This document shows positions 34,627 through 45,888 of a stretch of DNA of 64,000 nucleotides, piece by piece. How positions within the stretch are numbered: position 1 is the stretch's first letter; each line of letters starts with the position of its first letter. The position numbers and the translations under genes are program-made. The DNA lies in contig CM070557.1 in NCBI GenBank assembly GCA_036346405.1, forward strand, positions 53,698,016 to 53,762,015, given 5' to 3'. The notes under the pieces are model-generated. The model searched no databases and was not told where the DNA came from. It worked only from the letters and a program-made list of their open reading frames with translations. This DNA comes from Phyllostachys edulis. Lineage: Eukaryota > Streptophyta > Magnoliopsida > Poales > Poaceae.

Positions 34627-35056
34627 TGTCAAGAACTGAGTACGAGTCAGTTCAAAAACTCGATACTTCATCGGCGAGGAGAAAGGATGAACTCGGCGTC
34701 CCATAACGCTTCATCGAAGTTCATTAAGTTACAAAGGATGGCCTGGATGTTCGGAGATTTTCTAAAATAAGATCCAACGCCCAGAGGGTTTTAGCAATTA
34801 CTATTGGCGCTACTGTGTCGCTTTCTCTCTATCGTAACTTGTTAACTCGAACTTTCTTGATACCGCCATCAGAAACTTCGGATTAAGTCCGGGTTATATA
34901 ACCACTTTGTTGGGAATGAGAACTATGAAAAGATCCCATGTTAGTCTCTAGCGTAGTTTTGTTAGAACCCTAATTTACTTTCCCCACCGCATCGTTACAA
35001 TAATCGCAATCCGCCAGATTCCGATTGCTGTGCAAACCAATCTTTCGGTCCCGACA
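34627..35056 (+). repeat. 3' LTR of the Ty3/gypsy element
   Basis: 430 bp, TGTCAAGAACTGAGTACGAG to GGTCCCGACA. It differs from the 5' LTR by many substitutions and short indels, which indicates an old insertion. Confidence 0.9.
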
Positions 35057-35440
35057 AAGGCGAGATGCGGGGGCCACGATGTGCTTCGAGCAATGCTGAG
35101 ATCGCGACGACGCTCGCAGCAGGAGATGGATGCCGAGTTCAAGGCGCAACGCAAGTGTGCTTTTTCCCCTGTTTCTTTATTTTAAGTGGGTTTTGCGTCC
35201 TCGGCAAGAAAGAAAAGAGATGCTCTACGGATGAATTTTGCTTGACCAAAAAGACAAGGCGATTAAATTTGTCCCGTCATCTTGTCCACGTTTAACTCCA
35301 AATTTCTAAGTACATCAAACAGAAATTAGATGAGTTTTACTTGTTTAATCGTGCAACTCGGTTACTCAGATCTATTCTTTCTTCAGTTAAATGGCAAAAA
35401 ATAACGTGGCCGAAACCAACCAGTGAGAAAAGGGCGATTT
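35057..35440. other. Unassigned DNA right of the retrotransposon
   Basis: A short GC-rich piece (35060-35160) with open frames on both strands ends in AT-rich DNA. It may be displaced 5' or promoter DNA of the alanine aminotransferase gene, but nothing proves this. Confidence 0.3.
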
Positions 35441-35568
35441 CAGAATTTGCCCTCATGGGATAGATGGATTTCAGATTTTACCCCCCATGTGTCTATGATA
35501 GGGCCCCTGTCATAGACACATAGAGGGGCAAATTCTGAAATCCATCTATTCACTGAGGCAAATTCTGA
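35441..35568. mobile_element. Small hairpin element
   Basis: CAGAATTTGCC at the left is mirrored by GGCAAATTCTG at the right. GATAGATGGATTTCAGA pairs with TCTGAAATCCATCTATT, and CATGTGTCTATGATA pairs with TGTCATAGACACAT around a short GC centre. No coding capacity. Confidence 0.8.
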
Positions 35569-35792
35569 ATTATTCCGTGAGAAAATGACAACTCCTTTAT
35601 CTGGTCTAGTAATCTAGGATACAAGCGATACATTAGTTGAACATAATAAAGCCCAAATATTTCTCGATCCCCGTGGGAACTAAGCTTTAGACCCCTCTTG
35701 GAACAAAAGAATTTCGCATAAAATAATTCAATTTCTTTGGAAATTTACAAAAAAAAGAGGATATTTTTCCCTAGTCAATATGGATTGATGGG

Positions 35793-36119
35793 TAGGGGTG
35801 TAAATGGAGCGGATAATTTCCAACCGACCGATCGACCGAAGTCTCACGAAGCAAATACAAAATGGATAGATGGTTATTTGGTACTATCCGTATCGGACCC
35901 GACTCCGAGGAAAAAATACGGAATAGGATACGAGATGAGCAATATCTGTCCGTATGTATTCGTATATCAGGTGGTATGAGGAAAATCTGTTGTGACTTCA
36001 CTTGTGAACAGAATAATAGATAAGTGAGTTGTTGCATATGAGCAGGCAGGGATGCTAAGTGTTTTTCTTTCGACATCTCAACGATTATTCTCTTTGTGTT
36101 CGCTCTGATTGCACCCCTA
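35793..36119 (+). mobile_element. hAT-like TAGGGGTG element, copy 1
   Basis: Starts TAGGGGTGTAAATGG and ends GATTGCACCCCTA. Its interior (GACCGATCGACCGAAG, CGTATATCAGGTGGTATGAGG, CGACATCTCAACGA) reappears in inverse orientation at 42733-43020. Its outer part matches both ends of 41519-42706. An 8-bp duplication was not seen. Confidence 0.7.
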
Positions 36120-37679
36120 CTTTGGCCCTATCTGTTTAGGCTTAGGCTTTTTGGCTTATAGCTTAAAGCCAGTTTTTTGGCTTAATCAGCTTATAAGCCC
36201 CTTAGCTTTTAAGCCAAACTTTGGTGTTTAGTAATCAGGCTTTTTATAGAATATTGGTTTATTGAGTTGTATGTGAAGGATAAAAAGTTTGAATTGCCCT
36301 TTATAGTTTAAAGGACATTTTTAAGCATGTATTTAACCTTTTTTTTGCATAGAATTTGAAATATGACGATACGTTCAACTGTACGTATGAAACAAAAATA
36401 GATTTCGCTCATGCGATAGCATCCGAATGTAATGAGACAAGTGCATTTCATATCAATAGTACACATAATTGCATATTTTTATTCACATAGCCAATTTCAC
36501 ATGAATAAGTACCAATTGCAAGGGATGAATTACAGAAGTACAAGTACCAGTAGCAATCAGTAATATATATTCTCATCACTCATATTCACGTACAAGGGAT
36601 GAACAAATTTGTTCATGAACCTTCTAGCATGAATCATAAAATAGGACCGAGTCCTGATACATCATGAATTGCAATATACATTTGAAAATGACAACCGAGT
36701 AGAGCACCTGCAACAATTGCAAAGTAGTATCAATTTGTTGTTAATTTAATTGCAAATGTTTGAACATTAACACATCTTTGAAATGTATGCATTATGAGCA
36801 TATTATAATTTCAGTTTTGCATCAAAGCATTATACAGATACCTGAACTCGTTGCTGCAAAAATCAAAGAACTGGCAGTGTTGCTACCATATCATTCAACT
36901 ACCTCAATTGGCACAAACATATAGATTTTTTTTCTGAAATTACTATGACCAAATGGCATCATTATTAATTGTACATAAGAACGAATCAAAACAAAAAAAA
37001 ATGACATGAACAAACCTGTTGCGACCTCACATATTGAAATATGCACTCCATCGATATCAATTCCTTATAACTAGTTGTTGTTTAAATGCGGCCACGAGTG
37101 TCCATGGTCTTTAGGATTTGTGAATTGAGTTTTGACATCTCATTAGAATGTGGGTTCCAACTTCCAAGTGCTTAACTGTAACACCCTGATTTTCTGAGCC
37201 TTTTTAAAATTTTCAAAATAAAAGGAACCATTTGGTTTTGATGAGAATTCAAAGCTTAACTTGAGGTTTTCAGAATTTGAGGTGTTTAAAATGACTAAGT
37301 CAGACTTCAATTCATCTCAAGACTGATTTATTTGGTGGTATTCAAGCTCCCTGGAGCTGTTTCTCCTTTTCTCTGTAGGATCTATTCTTCCCTTGCCCAG
37401 CTCTTGAGCCCAGATCTCTTTCCTCTATCCTATTTGGACATTCTTTTATATCCAGACCTTCCCTTTGTCCGCCTCTAGTATCGTTTCTCCTTTTCTTGTC
37501 TACTCGAGCCTTCCCTTGTCTTTTAGAATTCTCCTGTCTGCATCACCTTCCTTGTCCAAATTTTATCCCTTAGAGCGTAACCTTCCTTACTCTCCTTCGT
37601 GGTCTAAACCCCCTCTGAGGTTTAGACTTTCCTTGCAGCTAGACATCTTCTAAGGACTAAACCATCTTTGTGGTCTTGA

Positions 37680-37935
37680 CTCCCCTTGACGGACCTCCCT
37701 TGTTTAGATCTTGGCCGTTAAGACATCCCCTTTGGAGATCTTACCCATCAGGACCTCCCTTGTTTAGATCTGACCGTCAGGACCTCCCCTTTATGAATAT
37801 GACCGTCAGGACCTCCCCTTTGAGGATCTGACCGTCAGGACCTCCCCTTTGTGGATCTGACCGTCAGGACCTCCCCTTTGAGGATCTGACTATCAGGACC
37901 TCCCCTTGTGGATCTAATTGTCAGGACCTCCCCAT
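37680..37935 (+). repeat. GACCTCCCC minisatellite in LTR C
   Basis: About eight units near 30 bp of the form GATCTGACCGTCAGGACCTC + CCCTTTGTG. This is homologous to the arrays in LTRs A and B but independently expanded. Confidence 0.85.
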
Positions 37936-38306
37936 CCCTTGGACCTCTTTGTCCACGGGACCTCCTCCCCAGTCTTTTTGTAAGGACCTCCCTTGCAGGT
38001 TGAGGTCGCCTTGTGATCAGGACCTCCGGTCCTATGCTCGGACCTCCCTTGACCTCTGCGGGATCTCCTCTAGGTCTCCACAGGACCTCCCCTTCGGGCT
38101 TTGACTGGTCTCATTTGTCAGTCACGCCCACTTTCTTTATCCTTTGACCATGTCCTTTGGAAGTCTGCAAGTATTTAATGCCTGTTGTGTCGCATTAAAT
38201 GCTACCACCTTTTGGCAGCACTAGGCTATCTTTAGTCTCATCTTTTACTTGCTCACATCTCCTCTTTTACCTACTCTTGAACACGTTTGCCTCTGGACTC
38301 TCCAGC

Positions 38307-38314
38307 TATATAAG
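38307..38314 (+). promoter_or_regulatory. TATA box of solo LTR C
   Basis: TATATAAG in the equivalent place to the TATA boxes of LTRs A and B. Confidence 0.6.
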
Positions 38315-40599
38315 TTGGGGCAGCCCTTCATCTTTGCCTTTTTTTTCCCTATTCTCATTCTTTTGCTCACCCAACCAGTTCTCTGGACCTCCCTCTGACC
38401 ATTGAGCCTCATTTGGCTAGCTCTCTGGATCCTTTCCCAAGCCGTCAGACCTCCTCTAGACAGCCCTGTGGATCTCCTTCTGGCCATCAAACCTCTCTGT
38501 TGGCACTAGTTTTATGTTTCTTTGGAGTTCTTTTGGTTTTTACTTGGCTTCGGTTTGATTTGCGCTGTTTTAACGTGTAAACCTCGACGTCGCTGGTGAG
38601 CTCGAGCTTTGTGAGGGAGAAGACCTATGAAGCTTTTAAGCAGGAGGCAAGTTACACTCTTGATCATATTGCACCCATTATTTCACTCTATATATGTTCC
38701 ATTTTAAATGTTCATGCATGCTTACTTTACTAAGTTATTTCAATACATGTCTTTAAGATTATAGCTATGCCTAAATCCTTTGTATAGCCACTGTTGATCT
38801 TGAACCGAACATGTTGTTACCCTAGGCAAAACCTGGTTTTATGTAATAATGTGGACCAGGACCCTTTTAAAAAGTAAAGCTTAGTCATGCTTAGAGAAAA
38901 GAATCTTGATCTAGGAAGCTTTGGCCAAAAATATCATGTCTAAACGATTTGAACCATGGCATTGGTGTGTCATGGAGGTTTTACAAATGACCATGGCATT
39001 GGTGTGTCATGGAAGTTTGAAAAGCAAAGAAATGAAAAATGGATTTGGACTTGGGCGGCATTGGTTGTTTGGTTGGTGCAAGTCTATGCACTAGGGTCGT
39101 GTGATCCGATGCCCCAGGGTTTGTGGTGGCCGCCCGGGTCAGTTAAGGACCGGTCTTTGAGTCGTATCTTGCTAAGCCTATAATGGGCTATGTCTTACCG
39201 TGCAACCACATGTCCCAGCATGGGGAGTGGGCCTGGCCAACTAATTTGCAAAGTTATCACCGCGGTTGATCCGACGAAATAGTAGGTGGTCTTTCATGGC
39301 CTGTTTTTTATGACTATGTTGTACCCATCCAGCTCAAGAGGGGGGCCTGGGGAAGGGCGAAACCTTAGAGTGGATGGACTACGGTGGAATGATGCATTGT
39401 AAAGGCCTTGTCACGTGCTCTAGACCACTTACCCTCGGTAGTGAGTGGTGGTACAGCCGGGTGCCAAACAAACTAAAGAAAACGTGTCTTGTGGGTAAAG
39501 TTGCACACCTCTGCAGAGTGTAAAACTATTCGAATATCTATGTCCGCAGTCATAGACGTGCTAGCAAAGCCTCTCAAAGTTAGATGTTGGTTTTGGTTTT
39601 TTTTTAAAAAGACTTTGGTAAACTGTTTTGGGTTTTCCATACAAATGGAATTGGGCGGGGAGCCTTGTGATAGGAGGGTATCCTTCACCACTTGTTGATG
39701 AATGTTATCCAACTGAAAACTGAGATTTAGAAAATGAATTTTAACTATTGTAATCTGCCTTGAAACTTAGTACTTGTATTTGAAATAAACTTGGCTTTAT
39801 GCAAATCAACCATATTAAGCCTCCCTTTGAGATATCCATTTATGCATGTCATTCTGTTATTTGACGGGTGTAACTTGCAAGCACGGTTGTTGTGCTCACT
39901 CTTGCTTGATAACTGTTTTGAGCAGGGAAAGAAAGCTTTGAGGTGATCTTGCGATGGACCAAGAGGTCCTGGACGACTAGGATGCGCCCTCCAGTCGATT
40001 GCCTGTGGTGTATCGGATGGCCTTTATGTTTATCTTCCGCTGTGTTTTGGTTTGTTGGCTTGAAGCCTCCCTCGTAATCAACGTTATTGTTATTAATAAA
40101 GCTTAAGTTGAAGTTATGTTACCACTGTTGTTACTGTGTGAGCTAGCCAACGATCCTTGGGACAAGCTCGGTTGGCACAGGGGACCTTGGAGTGATCCCA
40201 GTCCTCCACGACCACCCTCAGGTCTGGTCGTGAGTGGTCCTAGGGGGACCTCAGTCCTCTACGACCTCCTCTGGTTGGTCGTGGGAGGTCCTGGGATGAC
40301 CTCAGACCTCCACGACCTCCCTTGGTCTGGCCGTGGGAGGTCTTCGAGGTGCTCCTTGGCTCTACGACCTCCTTGGAGACTCTCCCAGGACCTCCAGGCG
40401 GTCCTGGAGGTCCTCTCGGGTGGCTCTGCTGGATCTCCTAGGAGGTCCGGATGGACTTTCCGATTGATCTAGGAGGAGCGCTCGGGTGGCCCTAGGTTAG
40501 GCGTTACATTAACCCTAGCAGGCCCATCACCTTCCTCAGATCCTCCCTCTACAACACCCAAAAAACCGAAAGAAATTTACAAAAGAAAGCGTCAGCATC

Positions 40600-41290
40600 C
40601 AAAAATCACTTACGCCCTGGAAATTGAATGGGAAGAGCCCTCATAGTCACCAGCGCCGCTAAGAGGCATTCCTTGGTGATCACCTGCAAGCACAAGCAAG
40701 GAAGGAATCTATCAAGAAGAGACGCAATCGGAATGGTCCAAGAATGAAAACAAGGGTAAGTAAGGCGCGTACGGAGGAGGAGGACCAATGGCAATCCTCG
40801 AGGTGGCCGCCCTCGAGGACCCGGAGGACATATTCCTCTAGGGCATCGTCCTCCTGGTAGCTCAGGCATCAGTGGGGGAGGAGAGAGGAGGCAGTGGCGG
40901 CGCACTTGGGGAGGCGGCGGCACACTTGGGAGGTGGTGTTGGTGGGGTAGGAGAGGGGAGGCGGTGGCACACTTGGGAGGCAACATCGATGGGAGAGAGG
41001 GAGGTGGCGGCGCACTTGGGAGGCGGCGTCGATGGGGAGGAGAGGGAGGCGGCGATTTGGGAGGCGGCGCATGGAGGAGAGGAGGGCGGCACAGACTTGG
41101 GAGGCGATTGGTGGGGAGAGAGAGGAGGCGGCAAGACTTGAAAGGCGGAGAGTATGGCGTCAAACGGGAGGAGAGGGGATTGGAAGCGTCGAACAGGAGG
41201 AGAGGGGAGGGGATTGAAGCCGAACGAGGTGGGAGACACACGGGAGGAAAGAATCGATAGAAAAAACGAGACGGTTTGCATTTATATACG
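40600..41290 (-). pseudogene. Exon-like GC-rich fragment inside the PIF-like element
   Basis: Minus strand, downstream of a TATATAAAT box (41280-41288). A low-complexity Pro/Leu/Ser-rich stretch with a 55-60 bp internal repeat (about 40880-41110, TTGGGAGGCGGCG core) comes first. It is followed by a frame with EDDALEEYVLRVLEGGHLED ending at a GTACGC donor, and after a TGCTTGCAG acceptor a frame with ITKECLLAALVTMRALPIQF. This looks like a short captured or residual gene with one intron. The family is not recognised, and a real function is unlikely. Confidence 0.35.
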
Positions 41291-41518
41291 AATGACATTT
41301 TGAGGGTAATTTCAACGAAGTTAAGTGGCAAAGAGATATTTCATTCCGCAAAAGCAAAAAAAAAGCATCTCTCTACTGGCTTATAGTTTTTAGACTTAAA
41401 ATGACTTAAACTTTTTATAAGCTGTATGAAAAAGCCACCCCTTTGTTTATGCTTAAGCTTTTTTTTGCTTATAAGCCAAACAAAGAGCCTAAACAAACAG
41501 AGCCTTTCTAATGTCCTG

Positions 41519-42706
41519 TAGGGGTGCAAAAGAAGCGAATAATATCCGTCCGTCGACCGACTGAAGGCTCGTGGAGTGAACACGGGATGGAGAAATTGGT
41601 ATCCGATACTTCCATGTCTAACTCCAACTCCGAGAAAAAAAAAGTAGAATATGATATAGGATAAGGAATATACGACCGTATCCGCTCCGATCCCACCACC
41701 GGGAAGTTAAGCAAGTTTAGCGACACGTCAAACAAAAATTAAAGTTTAAAGAGCTAACCAAGTGCCTTGGGGCCATGACCCAGGACTGTCGTCCTGGTTG
41801 TGCCACATAACTGGTCGAGCCTAAAACAACGGAAAGGAAGGTCCAGCCCTTTGAAAACAGGATGGTAAGGAGTATGTATCCATCCGGTCACGAACCACGT
41901 AGCGCCAGCGCGCGCGCGGCCCAACCGACTTCCTCTCCCTGACTCCGCTCCGCGTCTGCCTGAACCGTGGAGTGTGCGAGGCCACCCAGCCTCGAGCCCG
42001 TTGGCCAGCTCCCAGCGCTGGCAGCGGTGGATCGGTGGCGCCGCTCGGTGTATCTGCGCAACGACTTCCACGCGCGTCACGGGTCACCAGGAGAGGGCCA
42101 GAAGTGATTCATTCCGTTGCACGTTAGGTGGACGAGGTTCTTCTAAGTACACGCTGAACACACTCACGCATACGCACATACATCCATATACATACATATC
42201 TACACACGTGAATATATCCATAACACACGTCTAATCTAGAGCGAAGACTTAAGACCTCACGTCAGCGTGGCACGATTTGACCATTAAATATACTTACGTG
42301 TGTACTATTCGAAACCTATCTAAATAGATTATTCCAGGTGAAAAGCGCTAAGTTCGATTCCAGGATCAAACCTAGGACTAAAGGGGCGACCACCCTCTCA
42401 TTGAGCTAACGCCCAAGCCTCCGGGTGGGCAAGGTTAATGGCGTGTGTGATGCGGATCTCACTTGCCCTTCCACCCACGCTCGACGAACAGGCGTACGTC
42501 CCTCATGTGGGCCGTCGCGTGCCACTACACAGGTGCAATCGAAATGGATACGAACGAATACAGCTCATTAGGTATCCTTTTTTTTCTCAGAGTCAGAATC
42601 GGACACAGATAGTGTTAGATACTCATTTCTCCATCCAAATTCGCTCCGCGAGCCTTCGGTCGGTCGGTCGGTCAGATGAAGATTGTTCATTTCTTTTGCA
42701 CCCCTA
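41519..42706. mobile_element. hAT-like TAGGGGTG element, copy 2 (long inverted repeats)
   Basis: The left end (TAGGGGTGCAAAAGAAGCGA) and the right end read inwards (TAGGGGTGCAAAAGAAATGA) share about 150 bp, including GACCGAC repeats and AAGGCTCG. The middle (41710-42520) is unrelated GC-rich and AT-rich DNA with no gene recognised; it includes a tRNA-like B-box sequence GTTCGATTCC near 42352. 8-bp flanks do not match. Confidence 0.7.
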
Positions 42707-42732
42707 GACAAGACATTCGACAGTAAGAGCTC

Positions 42733-43020
42733 AATCAGAGCAAACACGAAGAGACTAGTCGCTGAGATGTCGAAAAAACACTCAGTACCAGCTATCTACT
42801 CAAATACAATAATCCATATACATTATCATGTTTCTAAGTGAAATCACAACGGCTTTCCTCATATCACCTGATATACGAACATATACAGATGGCTACCGTT
42901 TATCCCGTATCATATTTTGTATTTTTTGTTCGGAGTCAGATATAAATAGTATCAAATACATATTTACCCCTTCCATATTTGTCCCGTAAATCTTCGATCG
43001 ATTAGTCAGTATCTGCTCTG
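42733..43020 (-). mobile_element. hAT-like TAGGGGTG family, copy 3 (ends missing)
   Basis: The inverse of the interior of copy 1. CGACATCTCA, CGTATATCAGGTGATATGAGG and GATCGAAGATTTACGGG occur in the expected reverse order. The terminal TAGGGGTG blocks are lost. Confidence 0.7.
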
Positions 43021-43074
43021 TTTGCCGCCGAGCCATACGGCACACCACTAGGGCCGGCCATGCAGACCAGACCG

Positions 43075-43253
43075 GCGCCTAGGAGAGATTCTCTTCTCCG
43101 TTCGACGTTCGTTTCGATCGCTCGTGCCTCGCTGTCCGTCCGCCTGCTGACCTGCTCCTAGGAGAAATTCTCTTCTCCTGACCAGCGCGTAGGAGAGAAT
43201 CTCTTCTCCGTTCGTTTCGCTTCGCTCGTGCCTCGCTGTCCGTCCGCCTGCTA
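43075..43253 (+). repeat. Direct repeat of about 70 bp with palindromic core
   Basis: Copies at about 43075-43150 and 43185-43253 share TAGGAGAGA(T/A)TCTCTTCTCC, GTTCGTTTCG and GCTCGTGCCTCGCTGTCCGT. A third partial core (CTAGGAGAAATTCTCTTCTCC) lies between them. Confidence 0.8.
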
Positions 43254-43750
43254 CGCGAAACTAGCAGCTGCCTTTACTTTAAGTAACAGGTCGAGATTCC
43301 AGGACACCGGCTCCTTTAACTTCAACGCAGCAGCCATCAGCCATTTTTTTCCCATCTCGTCTGTTCCAGCTCGGAAACCAGTACCATATCAACATTAAAA
43401 AACTAAACTTATAACTTAATGGACTAGAGGAGTAAAGCTAATAATTTTTTAGCCTAATATGTACTACAAAGTGCTAGCTTCTTAACTATGTTTACAGAGA
43501 TTAGATTTCTCGTTTCTCCGTGAGGACTACGTCTACGTGGGACAGAGTATTCTGCAAGTATTTTACGCACCGGTTTACGCACCGGTTGACGGCATTATCT
43601 AAAGACGGTGACAATTAGCAAGCCTAATCAATAGGCTTTGGGACTTTGACCCATCACTGATTCACTGGCAGTATGGCACTACGAGCTTTAGCATTCTAGA
43701 AAAGAGAGGCTGCGGTCTGGGCGCGGCGCAACATCCTGGAATTCAGCCCT

Positions 43751-44224
43751 GTGTTGCCCGTTTCAGAGGAGCTGCTGCTGCGTGTTGTTTTATTATTCGC
43801 ACTTCTGCTGCACATGCCTGCAACTTTGCAACCTGCTTTCAGGGTAAAAGGAAATAAAAACGAGGGCACCCTCGCGTGCTTTTCGGACGTTTCATACTTT
43901 GTTACACAGGTGCACAGGTGCATATACATTGGTGGCTTGGTCCTCGGATTAGATTCACTCAGAATATTTCCAAGCGAGTTCGAGTTGATACCCCTCGGGT
44001 ATCCATTGCAGGGTGGCTTCATCACCCTGCCTTTTCCCAAGATTAATTGTAACCACTTATTATGCTCGATTTGCTATCCATCTTTCCCTTCCGAAAGCGC
44101 AGTCCATGAAGCTCGATGGCCAACGAGTTATGTCAATTTCAGACCCATAACTCATTTTTTTCTGTCAGAATGCAATGCAACCATATGGTCCATACCTCCT
44201 GTACCATTACAAGTCCCTGAATAA
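43751..44224 (+). CDS. Unrecognised ORF, 157 codons
   Basis: From ATG 43751 the frame begins MLPVSEELLLRVVLLFALLL, a hydrophobic signal-peptide-like start. It continues with about 130 residues containing six scattered cysteines and no motif I recognise. The GC content is not clearly different from its surroundings, no TATA box or intron is evident, and the 3' end has no relatives in the window. It may be a secreted-protein fragment or a chance frame. Confidence 0.2.
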   Translation: MLPVSEELLLRVVLLFALLLHMPATLQPAFRVKGNKNEGTLACFSDVSYFVTQVHRCIYIGGLVLGLDSLRIFPSEFELIPLGYPLQGGFITLPFPKINCNHLLCSICYPSFPSESAVHEARWPTSYVNFRPITHFFLSECNATIWSIPPVPLQVPE

Positions 44225-44371
44225 ATACATTCCTATAAATCTAGTTAGTTTCGTATCATTTTTGTCAGACTTAAACAGTGTTTCCGCATTAGAAATTCGA
44301 GATACCTGTTCCAGCATCCAGCGTGTAAACAAGTCTAACTAACGTAAGAAAAAAGTTACACAATTTGGATA

Positions 44372-44656
44372 ATGATTATGGCAATTATCAGTCTTTTCGA
44401 GATATCAGACATGTCCAGAATCTCAAGTTTATTTTTGCTCATTCCTATATCTGCAGAATCTGATTATGATACAACAAAGGCATTCATCAAGAAAGTGATA
44501 TTTGTAGATAGGCTCGGTGATGAAACATCTAGAAAGCTCTTCCATTTGGATTGGAGGAATCCTACTCTAAAAAAATGGATTGGAGGAAAGCTCATCAAGC
44601 AAGGTGTTAACAAGATTGGTAAAGATTTGCAACAAGTCCGATATCAAGAAGATTAA
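44372..44656 (+). CDS. Unrecognised ORF, 94 codons
   Basis: A hydrophobic N-terminus (IISLFEISDMSRISSLFLLI) is followed by a Lys-rich half (KKWIGGKLIKQGVNKIGKDL). No family is recognised. It lies just after the ORF at 43751 in another frame, so both could be pieces of one decayed gene. Low confidence. Confidence 0.15.
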   Translation: MIMAIISLFEISDMSRISSLFLLIPISAESDYDTTKAFIKKVIFVDRLGDETSRKLFHLDWRNPTLKKWIGGKLIKQGVNKIGKDLQQVRYQED

Positions 44657-45888
44657 AGAATCTTGTGAACATGATATATCTGCATAAGAACCCATCACTA
44701 GATGAAGAAACCAAGCAAAAAGAAGAAAGAAAGTTGTGGATGATGTAAATGTATTTGGACACAAAAAGCTCTTTATTATCGATGCTGATGTATGTGTGTT
44801 TGTCCTTTTGGTTTGACGGTGAACTATGAGCACGACACGTCTGATATCTATCCGTGGGTGCAATGCTACTGATGCCACTCAAGCAAACCAAAATTTTCTT
44901 CTTACACCGTGTGGCGTCACATATTTTTCTCAAAAGAATAAAAAATTGGGTGGTATAATCCTATAACAAAATTTGCAAGCGATTAGCTCAACTATCTCCA
45001 ATTTGTTGATGGTGCTGCTGGTGTTGCTTGTTTGGCCAACTAACAGGCACAACCATGCTTGCTGCTAACTCAACTTTCTTTCAAGTCAACTCATATGTTT
45101 TGGCCAGCAAAATGAAGCAATTAAAAGGCAAAAGGAGACAATTATGCAAAAAGAAAATCCTAGCTTGATCATGCGAGGCTGCGTTGGATTTTTCCGAGTG
45201 GTTGTTCAGACTGATTAGTCGCCGCTTCAGTATGAAAGAATGGAACGAATGTTAACGCATCAGGTGGCTATGGTGGTTGGTAATGGTGTACTTGTGGAGT
45301 TAGAGAACAAGATGCACACATGTTCTTCTCAACTTATCTGTTGTCAAATCTGCAATTTTGGCGTGTACGGATGAGGTCCGTAGCTCTTGACAGATGCTGC
45401 ATTTTGAGAGAGGGATGTCACAATTTTTGACATTGGGCAACCAGAGGTCAAATAACAGAGAAGAGCAAGACAAGAAGTTAGGCAAGGTGAATATACTAGT
45501 AGTGACTAGTACTACTCACGCTACTTACAGGTACTCCGCTACAGAGAATAAAAGTAACTGAATAACGGGAGAGGTAACTGAATTTTGTTTTGTTGATCCT
45601 AACTAGAGCTACTGCTGAATTGACTGCTTGCAAGAACAATTGCAGGTAAGAACAACAAAATGTATCCAAACTTCAAAAATTTTTCCCTGTCTCTCGCCAG
45701 CCCATGTTCTTTCTATCCACATAAGACATGTACATCAAACATCTTTACATCTATAAGAATCTGTACAGTTTTTTTCCCTCCATAGGAAAATACAAACGCG
45801 ATGAACAGGAGACACTGGCAAAACTTGTGGTGATGGCACACAGAGAAACGGCACAAAAAAGTTGGAAAATAAACCACATGCCACAGCC

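Larger units (their letters stand above)
29199..35056 (+). mobile_element. Ty3/gypsy LTR retrotransposon (chromovirus-like), decayed
   Basis: Order: 5' LTR 29199-29653, primer site, gag, protease, reverse transcriptase, RNase H, integrase, chromodomain-like tail, purine tract, 3' LTR 34627-35056. Both LTRs run TGTCA to CGACA/TGACA. The domain order RT-RH-INT is that of Ty3/gypsy. It is inserted 5 bp upstream of the alanine aminotransferase ATG, in the opposite transcriptional sense. The 5-bp flanks differ (GGTGG on the left, AAGGC on the right), so either the duplication has decayed or the copy arose by recombination between elements. Numerous frame breaks make it inactive. Confidence 0.92.
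37177..40508 (+). mobile_element. Solo LTR C (giant LTR family)
   Basis: Starts TGTAACACCCTGATTTTCTG and ends GGCGTTACA, with a perfect 5-bp duplication TTAAC (37172-37176 and 40509-40513). Length 3332 bp. It is the same family as A and B (shared opening, TATA at 38307, and a 3' part with AGCAGGGAAAG and CTCCAGTCGATTGCCTGTGG). No internal region remains. Confidence 0.92.
36124..41504 (-). mobile_element. PIF/Harbinger- or Tourist-like element interrupted by solo LTR C
   Basis: The left terminus GGCCCTATCTGTTTAGGCTT and the right terminus read inwards, GGCTCTGTTTGTTTAGGCTC, are inverted repeats, with GGCTTATA-type sequence following on both sides. The flanks are TTT on both sides (36121-36123, 41505-41507), a 3-bp duplication. 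Removing solo LTR C leaves about 2.05 kb. On the minus strand the right end has a TATA box (41280-41288) and GC-rich exon-like DNA. The superfamily is inferred from terminus form and duplication length. Confidence 0.55.

Noticed and set aside
35057..35061. Target-site duplication for the Ty3/gypsy element
   Set aside because: AAGGC does not match GGTGG on the other side, and shifting the ends by a few bases does not produce a match.
42345..42420. tRNA-like sequence GTTCGATTCC with GAGCTAACGCCC
   Set aside because: Isolated T-arm-like sequence without a matching D-arm or acceptor stem.
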